Below, in pieces: positions 11,961 to 24,118 of a stretch of 64,000 bases of DNA. The DNA is taken from positions 152,004 to 216,003 of the forward strand of contig VZQC01005084.1 in assembly GCA_009823505.1 (NCBI GenBank), given 5' to 3'. Below the pieces are notes generated by a model. It was not told where the DNA came from and ran no database searches. It saw only the letters and a program-made list of their open reading frames with translations. Positions within the stretch are counted from its first letter, which is position 1. Every line of letters starts with the position of its first letter. This DNA is from Rhizomys pruinosus. Taxonomy: Eukaryota > Chordata > Mammalia > Rodentia > Spalacidae. Position numbers and translations under genes: made by a program.

Positions 11961-12212
11961 GGGGCTGGAGAGATGGCCTAGCGGTTGGGAGCGCCGAATG
12001 CTCTTACAGAGGACCCGGGTTCGATCCCCAGCGCCCACATGGCAGCCGAGGGCCGTCCGAAACTCCAATTCCAGGAGAGCTCCAGTTCCAGGGGAATCCG
12101 ACACCCTCTTCTGACCTCCGTGGCATTGCACGACACGGGTGGACAGACCTGCATGCAGACAGTACATTCATACACATACAGAAATAAATAAAATTAAAAA
12201 AAAAAAAAAAAG
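11961..12212 (+). mobile_element. B2-like SINE, long form, young, nested in an older B2
   Basis: Perfect 18-bp target duplication ATAAAGTGTACCCATGTC at 11,943-11,960 and 12,213-12,230. It sits inside an older minus-strand B2-like copy (about 11,840-12,430). Confidence 0.94.
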
Positions 12213-12589
12213 ATAAAGTGTACCCATGTCATGGCAACCCACAGAGGTCAGAAGAGGGTGTTTGATGATGTAAAGTTTACCTATGTTAATGCAATGCCCA
12301 CAGAGGTTACAGAAGATGTGTGGATTCCCCATCTGGAATAGAGTTATGTACAGTTGTTACCCTCACCAGTGGTGACGGGAACAGACATGGTCCTGCAAGA
12401 GCAGCCAGTGTTCTTAACCATTGAGGCATCCTCTCCAGGCCTTTATTTTTACTTTATGTATCTCTAGGGGAGTGGTGTTGGATCCCTAAAACTATAATTA
12501 AAGATGGTCGTGAGGCTCCATGAGGGTGCTATGAACCACACGCAGATCCTCTGCAAGATCAACTAGATGCTGAGCCATCTCTCTAGTCC

Positions 12590-12806
12590 TTTAAGGGAGC
12601 TTTCTTATACAGCCCAGGACCATTGGCCTAGGGATGGTGCCATCCAGGGAACTAGGCCCTCCTGCTCAATTAACCATCAAGACAACCCTCAGCCCCACCC
12701 CCACGACATAACAACAGGCCAATCTGATCTAGGCAATTCTCAATCTAGGCTTTCCTTTTAGGTAACTCTGGGCTGTGTCAAGCTGCCAACTAAAGCAAAC
12801 TAACAG
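12590..12806 (-). mobile_element. ERVL-related LTR fragment
   Basis: On the minus strand it starts near CTGTTAGTTTGCTTTAGTTG and continues with a GACACAGCCCAGAG segment, resembling rodent ERVL-related LTRs that share a 'gtcaacttgaca'-like start. A TATAAGAAAGC box lies on the inner side. Confidence 0.45.
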
Positions 12807-13229
12807 GGATGTTTAACTCAACTGTATCCTTTCTCTTCTTGGACCTGGACCTGTTAACAGAGATGAATTCTTCTCCAAAACAGTCAAGATTTATTGGACT
12901 GGGACCTGTACTGCCACCTGGGATGCTGTACTCTGTAACACTTCATTCAATGATGGGCTACACACATCATAGTAGTTCTGTAAGATTATAACAGAAGTTA
13001 AAAATTCGTACCACCTGGTAACAATGTAGCCACTGGAACACTGCAATGCAATGCATTATTCTTGTTTGTGAGGATGCTGATACAAACCAACCTACCACAC
13101 TGATATGAAGTGTATCAGGTTTATAAAAGTCTAGCACATAAAATTAGGCACAGTACATGACACATGATAAACTATGTTTCTAGTTTATATATTTGTCTTA
13201 CTATAATTTTTATTGTTAGAACATATTCT

Positions 13230-13405
13230 TTTATTATTATTATTTTTTTTTTTTTTTGGTTCTTTTCAAGTCAGGGTCTCCCGGTAGTCCCAGCTGTCGG
13301 AACTCATTCTGTAGACCAGGCGGCCTTGAACTCACAAAGATCTGCCGCTCGCCTGCATCTGCTCCCAAGTGCTAGGATTAAAGGCGTGCGCCACCGCCCA
13401 AGCAG
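13230..13405 (-). mobile_element. B1 SINE with several single-base gaps
   Basis: Consensus B1 order is clear, but bases are missing at 'ctgtcggaactc' and 'caggcggccttg'. Confidence 0.8.
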
Positions 13406-13925
13406 AATCATATTCTTACTAAAATGTTTACTTCAAAACAAAAAATTGTATATGGCCAGCACCAGCCTCAAACATTTACTATTACTCTTCACTTCTCTAC
13501 AAGAGGTGGCTGTGAATGGTTGTGATTTTTACACAATGTAACTGTCCACCAACTAATTTCTTTGAGTATATCCACCACTAAATAGTGCCATGACCTTAAT
13601 GGGTTATGTCCTCTAACAGGGATGATCAATAATAAAGGTGTTCTTTTAGTCTCCATTTGCCTATATTTACAAAAAGAAGCCATTTCTTCTTTCTTTCTTG
13701 CCAGTACAAGTGGAAAACAGAAGTGTCATCAAAGGATAGGGCCAACAGAAGAAATCTAAACAGCATGAATTGGAAAGATAGCCTTCTGACCCGAAACAGA
13801 CCTCTAGAACCCACAGAAAGGTAGAACCACCACCAAGTACAGAAAGTTATCTTTGGACCTCATGGACACTGGGACACATGCATCCAACCCCCAATAATAC
13901 AATTTTTTTAAAAAAGAAAATCTAG

Positions 13926-14185
13926 GGGGCTGGAGAGATAGCCTAGCGGTTAAGAGCAACGACGCTCCTTGCAGAGAGACCCGGGTTCGATCCCCAGCAC
14001 CCACATGGCGGCTAAAGAACCGTCTGTAACTCCAATTCCAGGAGAACTCCAGTTCCAGGGGAATCCAAGACCTCTTCGGACCTCCCGGCATTGCACGACA
14101 AACGGGTGCACAGGCCTGATGCAGACAGTACATTCATACACATACAAAAATAAATAAATAAATATAAAAAAAAATTAAAAAAAAA
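13926..14185 (+). mobile_element. B2-like SINE, long form
   Basis: Flanked by about 15-bp copies of AAAAAGAAAATCTAG. Both promoter boxes are visible; several one-base indels. Confidence 0.9.
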
Positions 14186-14196
14186 AAAAAGAAAAT

Positions 14197-14345
14197 CTAG
14201 GTCAGGCATGGTGGTGCACGCTTGTAATCTTAGCACTCAAGAGGCAGAGGAAGTCAGATCTCTGAGAGTTGAAGGCCAGCCTGGTGTCCTACTGAGTTCC
14301 AGACTAGCTGGGGGTACAAGGAGACCCTGTCTCAAAACTCTCATG
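14197..14345 (+). mobile_element. B1 SINE
   Basis: 'ggtcaggcatggtggtgcac' to 'ggagaccctgtctcaaaa'. Confidence 0.85.
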
Positions 14346-14356
14346 CCAAAAGTGGG

Positions 14357-14572
14357 GTGAGGACTGGAGAAATGGCTGAGCAGCTGAGTACTTGCTATTC
14401 TTGCAGAGGACCTGGGTTCAATTCACAGCACAGCACCTACCTGGCAGTTAACAAGAGTCTGTAACTCTAGTTCGAGGGGATCTGATGCCCTCTTCTGGCT
14501 TCTGAGGGCACCAGTCACACATGGTGCACATATATACATACATACAGGCAAAACACTCACACACATAAAACC
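14357..14572 (+). mobile_element. B2-like SINE, older
   Basis: 'gaggactggagaaatggctg' head and ACATACA tail; followed directly by a B1. Confidence 0.75.
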
Positions 14573-14573
14573 A

Positions 14574-14692
14574 CAGGTGGGCATGGTGGCATACCCCTTT
14601 AGTCCCAGCACTTGGGAGGCAGAGGCAGGGGGATCTCTGTGAGTTCAAGGCCAGCTGGGGCTAGACAGGGAAACCCTGTCTCAAAAAAAAGA
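14574..14692 (+). mobile_element. B1 SINE
   Basis: 'gtgggcatggtggcatacc' head; internal deletion relative to full-length B1. Confidence 0.8.
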
Positions 14693-14848
14693 CACCCCCC
14701 CCCCGGCCAAAAAACCCCTTATGTCAATCTTCTTCTTAAACAGAAAGGTCCAAACATGTACATGATGGGGTCAAAACTAGTAAGTTAGGTAGCTGGAATA
14801 GTGTACTGAAATCTCTTGTTATTCTAGAAATATAACAAATATATTCAC

Positions 14849-15062
14849 TTTTGGGTGAAAGAGATGGCTCACCAACTTAAGAGCATTGGCCGCTCTTCCA
14901 GAGGACCCAGGTTCAATTCCCACCATCCACCAGGAAGCTAACAACCATCCATAACTCCAGTTCTTGGGGATCTTGTGCCCTCTACAGGGTTGCATATATA
15001 TGGTGCATTTATATACATGCAGGCAAAACACTCACACACACAATAAAAATAAATTTAAAAAA
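14849..15062 (+). mobile_element. B2-like SINE, older
   Basis: 'gaaagagatggctcaccaac' head and (AATAAA)-type tail. Confidence 0.7.
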
Positions 15063-15180
15063 ATTTGACTTTTTGAGACAGGGTCTCCCTGTAGCTCCAG
15101 CTGGCCTTGAACTCACAGAGATCTTCCTGCCTCTGCCTCCCAAGTGCTGGAGTTAAAGGCATGCACCATTACCCCCAGCT
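15063..15180 (-). mobile_element. B1 SINE
   Basis: 'tttttgagacagggtctccc' through 'aaaggcatgcaccattac'. Confidence 0.85.
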
Positions 15181-15449
15181 AAAAATATTTTTAATATATT
15201 CATTTCTGTCTCAGTAATATGAACATTATCACTCAATGTGACACCTTAAGTAATAAGCACACTGGAATAGCTAAAACACTAAAAACACCAGAACTCTGGC
15301 CTAAATAAGCAAAATATCATAGAGTAATGATTATTTTGTTTATCTGAGCACTCTGTGTAGGTGACCGACCTTGAACTGATCCTTCTGTCTCTACCAATCT
15401 CTAAAATGCTGGGATAACATTTACCACCACACCATACTGCTAATAACTA

Positions 15450-15688
15450 CTTTTTTTTTTTTTTTTGTATGTGTATGAATATACTTTCTGCATTCAGGTC
15501 TGTGCACCCGTGTTGTGCAATGCCGTGGAGGTCAGAAGAGCGTCTCGGATTCCCCTGGAACTGGAGTTCTCCTGGAATTGGAGTTACGGACGGTTCTTAG
15601 CCACCATGTGGGTGCTGGGGATCAAACCCCGGTCCTCTGCAAGAGCAGTCGGTGCTCTTAATCGCTAGGCCATCTCTCCAGCCCCATC
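15450..15688 (-). mobile_element. B2-like SINE, long form
   Basis: T-run tail, duplicated central block, and AGCCCC head. ACTACTTTTT duplications flank it. It lies about 120 bp from the RLF exon 4 donor. Confidence 0.88.
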
Positions 15689-15810
15689 ACTACTTTTTAC
15701 TACTCAAAAAAGAACTAATAAACAGGTACAAAATTTTAATACATAATCAATTTCAATCCTCTTAGAACTCAATCCATCCTCCTCCAATTCAGTGAAATTT
15801 TAATACTTAC

Positions 15811-15943
15811 CTTCCTCTATTTCTACTGGCTGTTGAGACAGAATTTTAAGAAGAACAGGGTTTTTCCATACTCCTTCCTTTGTCACATGAACTAGTATCT
15901 GCAGGTTATTATTCCCAAATTCCAACAATGCATCATGTGATTC
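15811..15943 (-). CDS. RLF: RLF exon 4
   Basis: A 133-bp exon with TTTTAG acceptor and GTAAGT donor. It encodes ESHDALLEFGNNNLQILVHV, then TKEGVWKNPVLLKILSQQPV and EIEE, plus the first base of a valine codon. The GVWKNPVL motif is shared with ZNF292. The 9.4-kb intron towards exon 3 carries the ERVL-type provirus in the same orientation as the gene. Confidence 0.95.
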
Positions 15944-16140
15944 CTAAAACAGAAACAATATTCAGAAAATGAGCTGCAAATGTAAAGTTCTACCATCCCA
16001 ATCTAAATGTCTATAAGTTACAAGGACTTGTAACTCAAATGTCCTAGCTATGAAGCAGGGGCTCTAGGGATATTCTTTCCTTCTTTTCCCACCGGAACAT
16101 CATTGGGATCATAGGCCTGTGCTACCAATTCAGCTTTTTT

Positions 16141-16389
16141 TTTTTTTTTTAATTTTTTTAATTTCTTTCTGTATGTGTATGAATGTACTGTCTGCATGCA
16201 GGTCTGTGCACCAGTGTCGTGCAATGCTGCAGAGGTCAGAAGAGGGTCTCGGATTCCCCTGGAACTGGAGTTCTCCTGGAATTGGAGTTTCAGACGGTTC
16301 TCAGCCGCCATGTGGGTGCTGGGGATCAAATCCGGGTCCTCTGTAAGAGCAGTCGGCGCTCTTAACTGCTAGGCCACCTCTCCAGCCCC
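16141..16389 (-). mobile_element. B2-like SINE, long form, young
   Basis: Target duplication CCAATTCAGCTTTTT on both sides and near-consensus body. Confidence 0.92.
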
Positions 16390-16439
16390 CCAATTCAGCT
16401 TTTTACATGGGTTCTGGTGATCTAAACTCAGGCAAGCAT

Positions 16440-16800
16440 TGCTTTTTTTTTTTTTTTTTTTTTTTTGTCTTTTCGAGACAGGGTCTTTTTTTTCTCTGTG
16501 GCAGGTTCCCCCAGCGGTCCTGGAACTCACTCTGTAAACCACGTTGGCCTTGACTCACAAAGATTGCCTGCCTCCTGCCGTCCCAGTGTTATGATCAAAG
16601 GCATGGGCCACCACACCCGCTAGCACGGCCTGTCCTTAATTTTGTTTTTTTTTTTTTTTGATCAAGACAGGGTCTCCCTATAGCCCCAGCTGCTGGAACT
16701 CACATTGTAGACCAGCTGGCCTTGAACTCATAAAGATCCGCCTGTCCTGCCTCTGCTCCCAAGTCAGGATTAAAGGCGTGCAACACCACCACGCCAGCTA
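16440..16800 (-). mobile_element. Two indel-rich minus-strand B1 SINEs
   Basis: Copies at about 16,440-16,625 and 16,640-16,800. Both show unusual scattered base losses in otherwise near-consensus blocks. Confidence 0.8.
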
Positions 16801-16814
16801 ATTCCTCTATCTTT

Positions 16815-17548
16815 TAAAATATTTTATTATTTTTTGTGTATGTGTACTGCCTGCATGTGTGTAAGGTGCTCTCATGTCATGCAATGCCCATGGAGGTCAG
16901 AAGAGGGTGTTAGATCCCCTGGATTGGAGTTTATCCAATGGCGTGACCTGCCAATGTGGGTGGTGGGAATCAAATCCTGGTCCTTCTGTAAGATCAGTGC
17001 AGTATTCTTTTTTTTTTTTTAATTTTTTATTTATTAATTTTTTTATGTGAATAATGAGTGTACAGTCCGGCATGTAGGTGTGGGTGCACCCATGTATGCA
17101 ATCTGCAAAGGTCAGAATAGGGCATTTGGATTCCCCTGGAACTTGGAGTTAGAGATGGCTCTGCGTCATTATGGGGTGCTGGGACGAACCCTGGAGTTGT
17201 CCCCTGCTAAGAGCAGTCAGTTGCTCTTAACCTACAGGCCATCTACTCCAGTCTGCAAAGCATCCTGTTTTTTTTTTTTTATTATTATTTTTTGTTTTTT
17301 ATTGTCTGCTATGTATTTCACCGATGCGTGAAATTGCACGACGAGCCAGGTGCCAGGACAGAGTGCTTGGATTTCCCTGGAACTGGAGTTTCTCCTGAAT
17401 TGGATTTAAGAACGTTCTCAGGCGCCGGGGGCTGCTGGGGATCAAACCCGGGTCCTCTGCAAGAGCCAGTCGGTACTGTAACACGCGATAGGCCATCTCT
17501 CCAGCCTCACAGTCAGTATTCTTAACTGCTAGGCCATCTCTCCAGCCA
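16815..17548 (-). mobile_element. Nested B2-like SINE stack
   Basis: An older B2-like copy (16,815-17,008 and 17,509-17,548) is split at 'cagtattctt', which is duplicated on both sides. Two further minus-strand copies fill the gap at about 17,011-17,253 and 17,269-17,508. Confidence 0.8.
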
Positions 17549-17579
17549 AAAAGTATCTAAAAATACTTTTTTTTGTTTC

Positions 17580-17990
17580 TTACATCAAAAATAATTGTTT
17601 TTCCTGTTGCCTAGAAGGAAACTTGCCTCCCCACCCCATTTCGCTCTTCGTCCGGATCATGCTGCTTTCTGATCTGCACATGGATTTAGGAAGATGATAA
17701 TTAAGCCTACGTGAGAGCCCAAGATGTTCTCCTGTAACTGTACTGCATGAATAGAAGCTAAAGACAATTAGTTTGCCTATTTTAGAGCCACATCACCTGA
17801 CAGACTCTTGTCTGGTAGGGAGAAAAAAAAAGAACCGTTAGATGTAGGGTTTGGATATTGAAGGTTACTACACAAGTGATCCATGAATGATCTGATACTG
17901 TACCTTAATAACCATGAATGGTTATTTTTATGGTGCTAAAGATTGAGCCCAGGCATTCAACCACTGAGCTCCTTAGCCCTGTTTTTAAAA
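17580..17990. other. Unassigned intron 3 sequence left of the provirus
   Basis: About 400 bp that I cannot match to a SINE or exon. It could be a diverged LTR or unique DNA. Confidence 0.4.
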
Positions 17991-18004
17991 TGTTTTTGTG
18001 TTTA

Positions 18005-18050
18005 AAAAACTTTTTTTTTTAAATATTTATTTTTATTTTATGTTTATGAG
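18005..18050 (-). mobile_element. Tail of the SINE split by the ERVL provirus
   Basis: T-rich plus-strand sequence ending TTTATGAG, matching the 3' end of the B2-type SINE whose body continues at 24,596. Confidence 0.65.
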
Positions 18051-18359
18051 TTGTCTCAGTAGTCCAATCTTGGTGCTGAAGGCCCCGATGGATTCCAGAT
18101 CGGCCGGTTCTCAGTACACGTGGGATTCAAAGGTTGATCCACCGCAGCAAACAAACTCACCAGTGCGAGAGAGGCAAGCTGGCAGGAAAAAAAAGGGCAC
18201 CAGCTCCCTTTGCCATGGCCTTAATACTGCCTGCCAGCAGAAGGTAACACCACATTTTGGGTGGGCCATCCAGGTTGAAGGGTAGTCCAATCCGAAGATT
18301 CCTTTTCTTCTTATTTGTTCCCTTAGTCCATCAAGTGACACACAGAATTAACCATCACC
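18051..18359 (-). mobile_element. 3' LTR of the ERVL-type provirus, shortened
   Basis: This copy aligns with the 5' LTR from its U3 end to the shared TCTCAGTAGTCC segment, then stops directly at the flanking ATGAG. About 150 bp at the R/U5 end present in the other LTR is missing. Because the target duplication is kept, the loss is an internal deletion close to the LTR edge. Confidence 0.8.
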
Positions 18360-18869
18360 AGCTCCCACCCTCTTGTCAACTTGACACCACATAATAGCCT
18401 CTCCTTATGTGTATGCTTAAATGGCCCATTTCAAACAATGGCAAGATCATAATTCCACCTAACATGTTATAAGTGTCTTCCATGTGCAATAGAAAAGCAT
18501 TATATCTTAGAGAGGGTGGTAATGTCCTTGAGGAACACTTATTCCTTAGTATCTAATAACCTAAATATGACAACACTTAACACTTATCTCAGTTGCACAC
18601 TTCAAAAGGGAACAAAGTATTGCTTAATATACTGTATATATAGGAAAAAGCACATTCTTAACCAAATAGGACAAAAGTTAATATATATTATAATCCACGT
18701 TTCTTCAACTGGTCCTGTGGCCTCAGCTGATATTTATGACTACCTTCTTTCTACTACTCCATTCTGTATTTCCTTCCACCATCAGCAAGACCTCTGCAGG
18801 TCTTGGCTCTTTCCCCTGGAGGAGTGACCCATACCTTCATCCCTGAAGGGTCTGGGCCATTTATGTCCT
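18360..18869 (-). mobile_element. ERVL 3' internal region without env
   Basis: About 500 bp between the dUTPase domain and the 3' LTR. I see no envelope-like signal here. A purine-rich stretch abuts the LTR on the minus strand and may be the polypurine tract. Confidence 0.5.
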
Positions 18870-19213
18870 ATCTGGTTTGGGTTGTTGGGTTTCCCATTGA
18901 CCTTAATCATAGGACATGGTAGCACCAGAAGGCGCCCTACAGCATCTCCTTCCTTCCAGACATATCCTTGCCCCCATTGTGGAGAAAAAAGTCCAATTTC
19001 CCCCTGGTAGTCTGGATCAATCACTCCTCCTACTACTGTTATTCCTTCCTTACCCTGTTGGCTTAAAGGCAGTAAGAAGCCCAAAGTGGCCAGGGGGAAT
19101 CTTAGCTTCCAGTTCAATGGAACGTTTGCTGTGTCTCCTGGCAAAAGCACTCCTCCCTTTGGAGCCAAAACATCTAGACCAGCAGAACGCAAGGTCGTGG
19201 GTACAGGAAGCAA
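18870..19213 (-). pseudogene. ERVL dUTPase domain after integrase
   Basis: An open segment contains a recognisable dUTPase motif 1 region (RSAGLDV) and motif 3 (GVIDPDYQGEIG). Placement 3' of integrase distinguishes ERVL elements from class II retroviruses, whose dUTPase is fused near protease. The domain frame is nearly intact but is not linked to a translatable upstream frame. Confidence 0.85.
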
Positions 19214-19269
19214 AAATTTTCCTGCTGGGTCACTAGAGGTGATAGTAGAATCACTCCCACTTCCACCCC

Positions 19270-22130
19270 TTGGTTCCTGGACCCATGAATTCTGGCTATA
19301 GGAGAAACAAACAGTACCATATAGTGGTCACTGATTCAAAGCATATACTGTCTGCTGGAGAACCTTGCCCCAGCCCTCCTAGGGTATTGCTACCTAATTG
19401 GCGCTGTAACTGTGTCTTCAAGAGGCCATTCCATCGTTCTAACAAGCCAGCTGCTTCTGGGTAGTGGGGAACATGGTAGACCAGTGGATACCATGACCAT
19501 GGCCCACAGTCCCGCACTTCTTTGGCTATGAAGTGAGTTCCTTGGTCAGAAGCAATGCTGTGAGGAATACCATGACAGTGATAAGGCATTCGTAATCCTG
19601 GATGGTAGTTTTGGCAAAGGCATTACGTGCAGGAAGGCAAATCCATAACCAGAATAAGTATCTATTCCTGTAAGGACAAAACGCTGCCCCTCCATGATGG
19701 AAGTGGTCCAATGTAGTCAACCTGCCACCAGGTGCTGCTGGTGTCACCCCGGGGAATAGCACCATACGGGCGGCTCAATGTTGGTCTCTGCTGTGGCAAA
19801 TCTGGCACTCAGGCAGCAGCTGTAGCCAGATCAGCTTGGTGAGTGGAAGTCCATGTTGTCGACCCATGTCATAACCTCCATCTCTGCCACCATGACCACT
19901 TTGTTCATGGGCCATTGAGCAACAACAGGATAGTGGAGAAAGAGCTGACTATCCACAGAAACAAGTCATCCGATCTAGTTGATTATTAAACTCATCCTCT
20001 GCTGAGATCACCTTTTGAATAGCATTTACATGAGACACAAGTATCTTCACATCCTTATGACCATTCAGAGAGCTCAGTCCACATACTTCTTCCCCAAATG
20101 TTTTCTCATCAATTTTCCAGTCATGCTCCTTCCAAGTCCCTGACCATCCAGCCAAACCATTGGCTACAGCCCATGAATCAGTATATAATCTGAAACCTGC
20201 CATTTCTCCTTCCAGGCAAAATGCACAACACCATGTGCACTGCCCAAAGTTCTGCCCACTGTGAAGACTTTCCTTCACCATGTCCTTTAGGGTTGTTTCA
20301 GAAATTGGCTGTAATGCTGCAGCTGTCCACCTCTGGGTGGTGCCTGCATAGCGTGCAGAACCTCAGTACACTAGGCCCTAGTCTTCTTCTTCCTCAGTCA
20401 ACTGATCATAGGGCAAACACCCATGAAGCCATAGGTGCATGCTAAGCACAGGAGGCATTGTAACAGGAGTGGAAACCATAGGCATTTGGGCAACTTCTTC
20501 ATGTAGCTTGCTTGTGCCCTCAGGGCCTGCCTGGGCCCTGTCACATATGTACCACTTCCATTTGATAATGGACTGTTGCTGTGCACGTCCTACTTTATGG
20601 TCTGGTGGGTCAGATAACACCCAGCTCATGATGGGCAGCTCAGGTCGCATGGTGACTTGGTGGCCCATTGTCAAACGTTCAGTTTCCACTAAGGCCCAAT
20701 AGCAGGCTAAGAGCTGTCTCTCTCAAATGGAGAATAGTTGTTTGCAGATGAAGGTAGAGCTTACTCCAAAATCCCAAGGGCCTCCGCTGTGATTCCCCTA
20801 GGGAGCCTGCCACAGACTCCAGACAGCATCTCTATCTGCCACTGATACCTCAAGCACCATTGGTCTGCTGGATCATATGGCCTAGGGGCAGAGCAGCCTG
20901 CACTGAGCCTGGACCTGTTGAAGAGCCTTTTCCTGTTCCAAGCCCACTCAAAGTTTGCTGCCTATCAGTCACCTGATATATGGGTCGTAGTAACACACCC
21001 AGATGAGGAATGTGCTGCTTCCCAGAATCCAAAAAGGCCCACCAAACGTTTGCTTCTTTCTTGGTGGAGGGAGGGGACCGGTGCAACATCTTATTCTTTA
21101 CCTTAGAAGGAATGTCTCTGCATGCTCCACACCACTGAACTCCTAGAAACTTCACGAGGTAGATGGCCCTTGAATTTTAGTTGGGTTTATTTCCCATCCT
21201 CATGCGCATATGCTTTACAACAAGTCTAGACTAGCTTCTACCTCCTATTCACTGGGTCCAATTAGCATATCATCATCAATATAGTGGACCAGTGTGATAT
21301 TTTGTGGAAGAGTCAGGCGAATCAGATCCCTTCTAACTAAGTTATGGCACAAGGCTGGAGAGTTAACATACCCTTGAGGTAAGACAGTAAAGGTATACTG
21401 TTGGCCTTGCCAGCTGAAAGCAAATTGCTTCTGGTGGTCCTTATGAACCGTATTGAGAAGAAAGCATTGGCCAGATCAATAGCTGCATACCAGGTACCAG
21501 GAGACATATTAATCTCTCAAGTAAGGACACCACATCTGGTACAGTGCTGCAATTGGTGTCACTACTTGGTTGAGTTTTGATAGTCAACTGTCATTCTCCA
21601 TGATCCATCTGTCTTTTGCACAGGCAAATTGGAGAGTTAAATGGAGATGTGGCAGGAATCACCACTGCATCTTTCAAATCCTTGATGGTGGCACTAATTT
21701 CTGCAATCCCTCCAGGGATACGATACTGTTTTTGGTTCACTATTTTCCCTGGTAGAGGCAACACCAATGGTTTCCATTTGGCCTTTCCAACCATAATAGC
21801 CCTCACTCCACAGGTCAGGGAACCAATGTGGGGATTCTGCCAATTTCTAATTCTATCTATCCCAGTCATACATTCTGGGACTGGGGAAATAACCACAGGA
21901 TGAGTTCTGGGAACCCACTGGGCACACTGTGAGTCAGACACTTAATCGCCAAACTCCATTTATCACCTGACCTCCATAGGCCCCTACTTGAACCAGAGGG
22001 CCACAATGCTTTTTATGGTCTCCTGGGATCAGTGTCAACTCAGAACCAGTATCCAATAGGCCTCGAAAGTCTGATTATTTCCTTTTCCCCAGTGTACAGT
22101 TACCCTAGTAAAAGGCCTCAGGTCCCTCGG
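19270..22130 (-). pseudogene. ERVL pol remnant: protease, reverse transcriptase, RNase H, integrase
   Basis: Domains appear in canonical order. A protease active-site DTG is at 22,045-22,053. The reverse transcriptase YIDD catalytic box is at 21,272-21,283. An RNase H-type segment lies at about 19,950-20,300. The integrase DDE core has an Asp at 19,545-19,547 and a Glu 36 residues later (D-x35-E). Frameshifts and stops separate them into at least five open pieces, so the polyprotein cannot be made. Confidence 0.88.
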
Positions 22131-22449
22131 GGAAGGACAGGAGGAAGGAAACAGCATAACTCTTTGGTATTGTGACAAGGTCCTTCCTCATCAGAACCCA
22201 CACCCACCCTTCATTCAAGGGGTTCGGGTCTGTGAACTTGTCTCAAGTTTGGAAACTGGTTAACTGGACGGGATTCACTACTGCTGAAATCCAATGTTGA
22301 CTTCCTGTCATTTGTTCTAGAGCTTTTCTGCTTATACAGATCAAATAAAAACTTAGTAGGCTTCTTATGTATTTGGTTCCTGGGAACACCAGGATTAATT
22401 ATCCAGTTCCAAAGATCATTTCAGTCATGCCATCATAGGCATTGTTTTG

Positions 22450-24060
22450 CCTTTGCCGCCCATTATGATAACTACGCTCATCTGGCCTTCGGTGATTCAG
22501 TGCTGCCACCTGACGCCTACCCGGCTGTTAAACCTATTTCGTGTACATTTAATTTATGCAAGCAAGCAACAACTTCTCTAACTGTAAGATCTGGCATAAG
22601 AAATAGAGCAAAAACAAAGCTCTTCAAATGTTCTGGTGTCTCTCTCAGTACTTTCCATCTTATAAACTCAGTGAAAGGCAAGTCCTCTGGGTCCTCACAT
22701 TGTGGAGAATGTGGTTTTACACTTCGAATCCACTCAGGCATTCCCATCTGCCTAAGCCTCACAATTCCTTCATCAATACTAAGCCAAGGAATATCAGGCA
22801 TCTCTAACTCGCTGTTAGTAGGCCATGTTTGAATAAATACGTCAGCCAACCATTCAAATAAACTTTTAACACCTTTTTTAATGCTCGAGCTTCCATGTTA
22901 AACCTAGAATCTCTACTCAGTGGGCTCATATCGATAAACTCAGTCTGATCCAATTTTTATTCCTTCCACCATTATCCCAAACCCTTAAAATCCATTCCCA
23001 CACATATTCCTTAGGCTTCTGCCGGAATGAATCGGCAAACTCATTAATTTCTTTAGTGGTGTAGCGCACCTCCTTGTGGACCACACTTTCTATCTCACCT
23101 TTTGGGGCTTGCTTAGACTTCAATCTGGTTATAGGTCTAGAGGCAACAATTGTTGGGCCCTGAGGGACATTAGCTCCCACTGGGAGGGGGAGATTAGTTT
23201 CCTCAGGCAAGGGTGGGGAGGGGGGATCTGCAGGGTGTGGAGATTAATTCCTCAGATAAAGAAACAACAACAGAAAGGACTGCATCAAAGAACTGACTGA
23301 AACAGTGAACTTCTGCTCAAAACAGTCAACTTCCTCATGGAGAATATTGAGAAAGACTGAGAAAGAGATGAAAAGCATGTTTGGCAGATGCGTGAGCTCT
23401 GGCGGGGGTGGGGAATGGGCGGAACACGGGTTCTAGATTTGTTAAAAAAATAAAAATAAAAATAAAAAAAAAAAAAAAATCCCTCAGAATCCAAGGGTTC
23501 AAAATCCTCATCATCGTGGTTCTCCCACACATCTCCATCCCAAGTTTCAGGGTTCCACCCTTTCCCCACCAGTGCTCTCACTTTGCTGACACTCTTCGTG
23601 GCTGGGAATTAAATTTGCATTGTAAATCAGCCAAACGTATTATAAGGGCTCCAGCTTGATTTTCTGCAGCTTTAGCTCTTTGGCTGCTGGAGAGAAGATG
23701 CTCTTCCAGAGCACACTTGAAAACTTTTAAACTGTAGTTTCAAATCTGGAGCTGGTCAGTTTTATCACTGAGCTCCTTATGTTCCTGTATCACTTTATCC
23801 AGAGATGCTAGGAGCAACCAGGCAACATCATTATTTTCCTTATTTTTCCGCAATTTCTCAAACGTTTTATATATAGATTTGCTAAATTACTTGCTTCTCA
23901 CAAGAGGCGAGTTAGGTGAGTCAAATGGATCTAGCTTCATAATTACATCAAATAGTCTGCAGCAAGGATTATCATTCTTCTTCATGCCACCAGGAGAGCC
24001 TTCAGTAACTCCAGGCTTCATTGGGTTGGAGACCTGGCTCCAGAAACTACCAAGCCCACT
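22450..24060 (-). pseudogene. ERVL gag remnant
   Basis: Open fragments at 22,926-23,210 and 22,517-22,849 encode a Pro-rich linker and a capsid-like helical segment, in the position expected for gag between the primer-binding site and protease. The frame is broken near 23,220-23,480 and again near 22,860-22,930. The first part also contains an A-rich insertion around 23,440-23,480. Confidence 0.75.
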
Positions 24061-24093
24061 AAAAAAATTCACCCTTTCGATTCTGTTTCTCTA

Positions 24094-24111
24094 GAACCAC
24101 TCCTGGTACCA
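24094..24111 (-). promoter_or_regulatory. Primer-binding site, leucine tRNA type
   Basis: On the minus strand, seven bases after the 5' LTR, the sequence TGGTACCAGGAGTGGTTC begins with the TGGTACCA expected for complementarity to a leucine tRNA 3' end. This agrees with the HERV-L class name. Confidence 0.75.
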
Positions 24112-24118
24112 AAATCTG

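Noticed and set aside
11961..12040. tRNA gene from A-box and B-box matches
   Set aside because: The promoter boxes belong to a tRNA-derived SINE with A-rich tail and target duplication; no cloverleaf is completed.
18782..19213. Host dUTPase gene or retrocopy
   Set aside because: It is contiguous with the ERVL integrase and lies before the 3' LTR, as expected for the retroviral domain.
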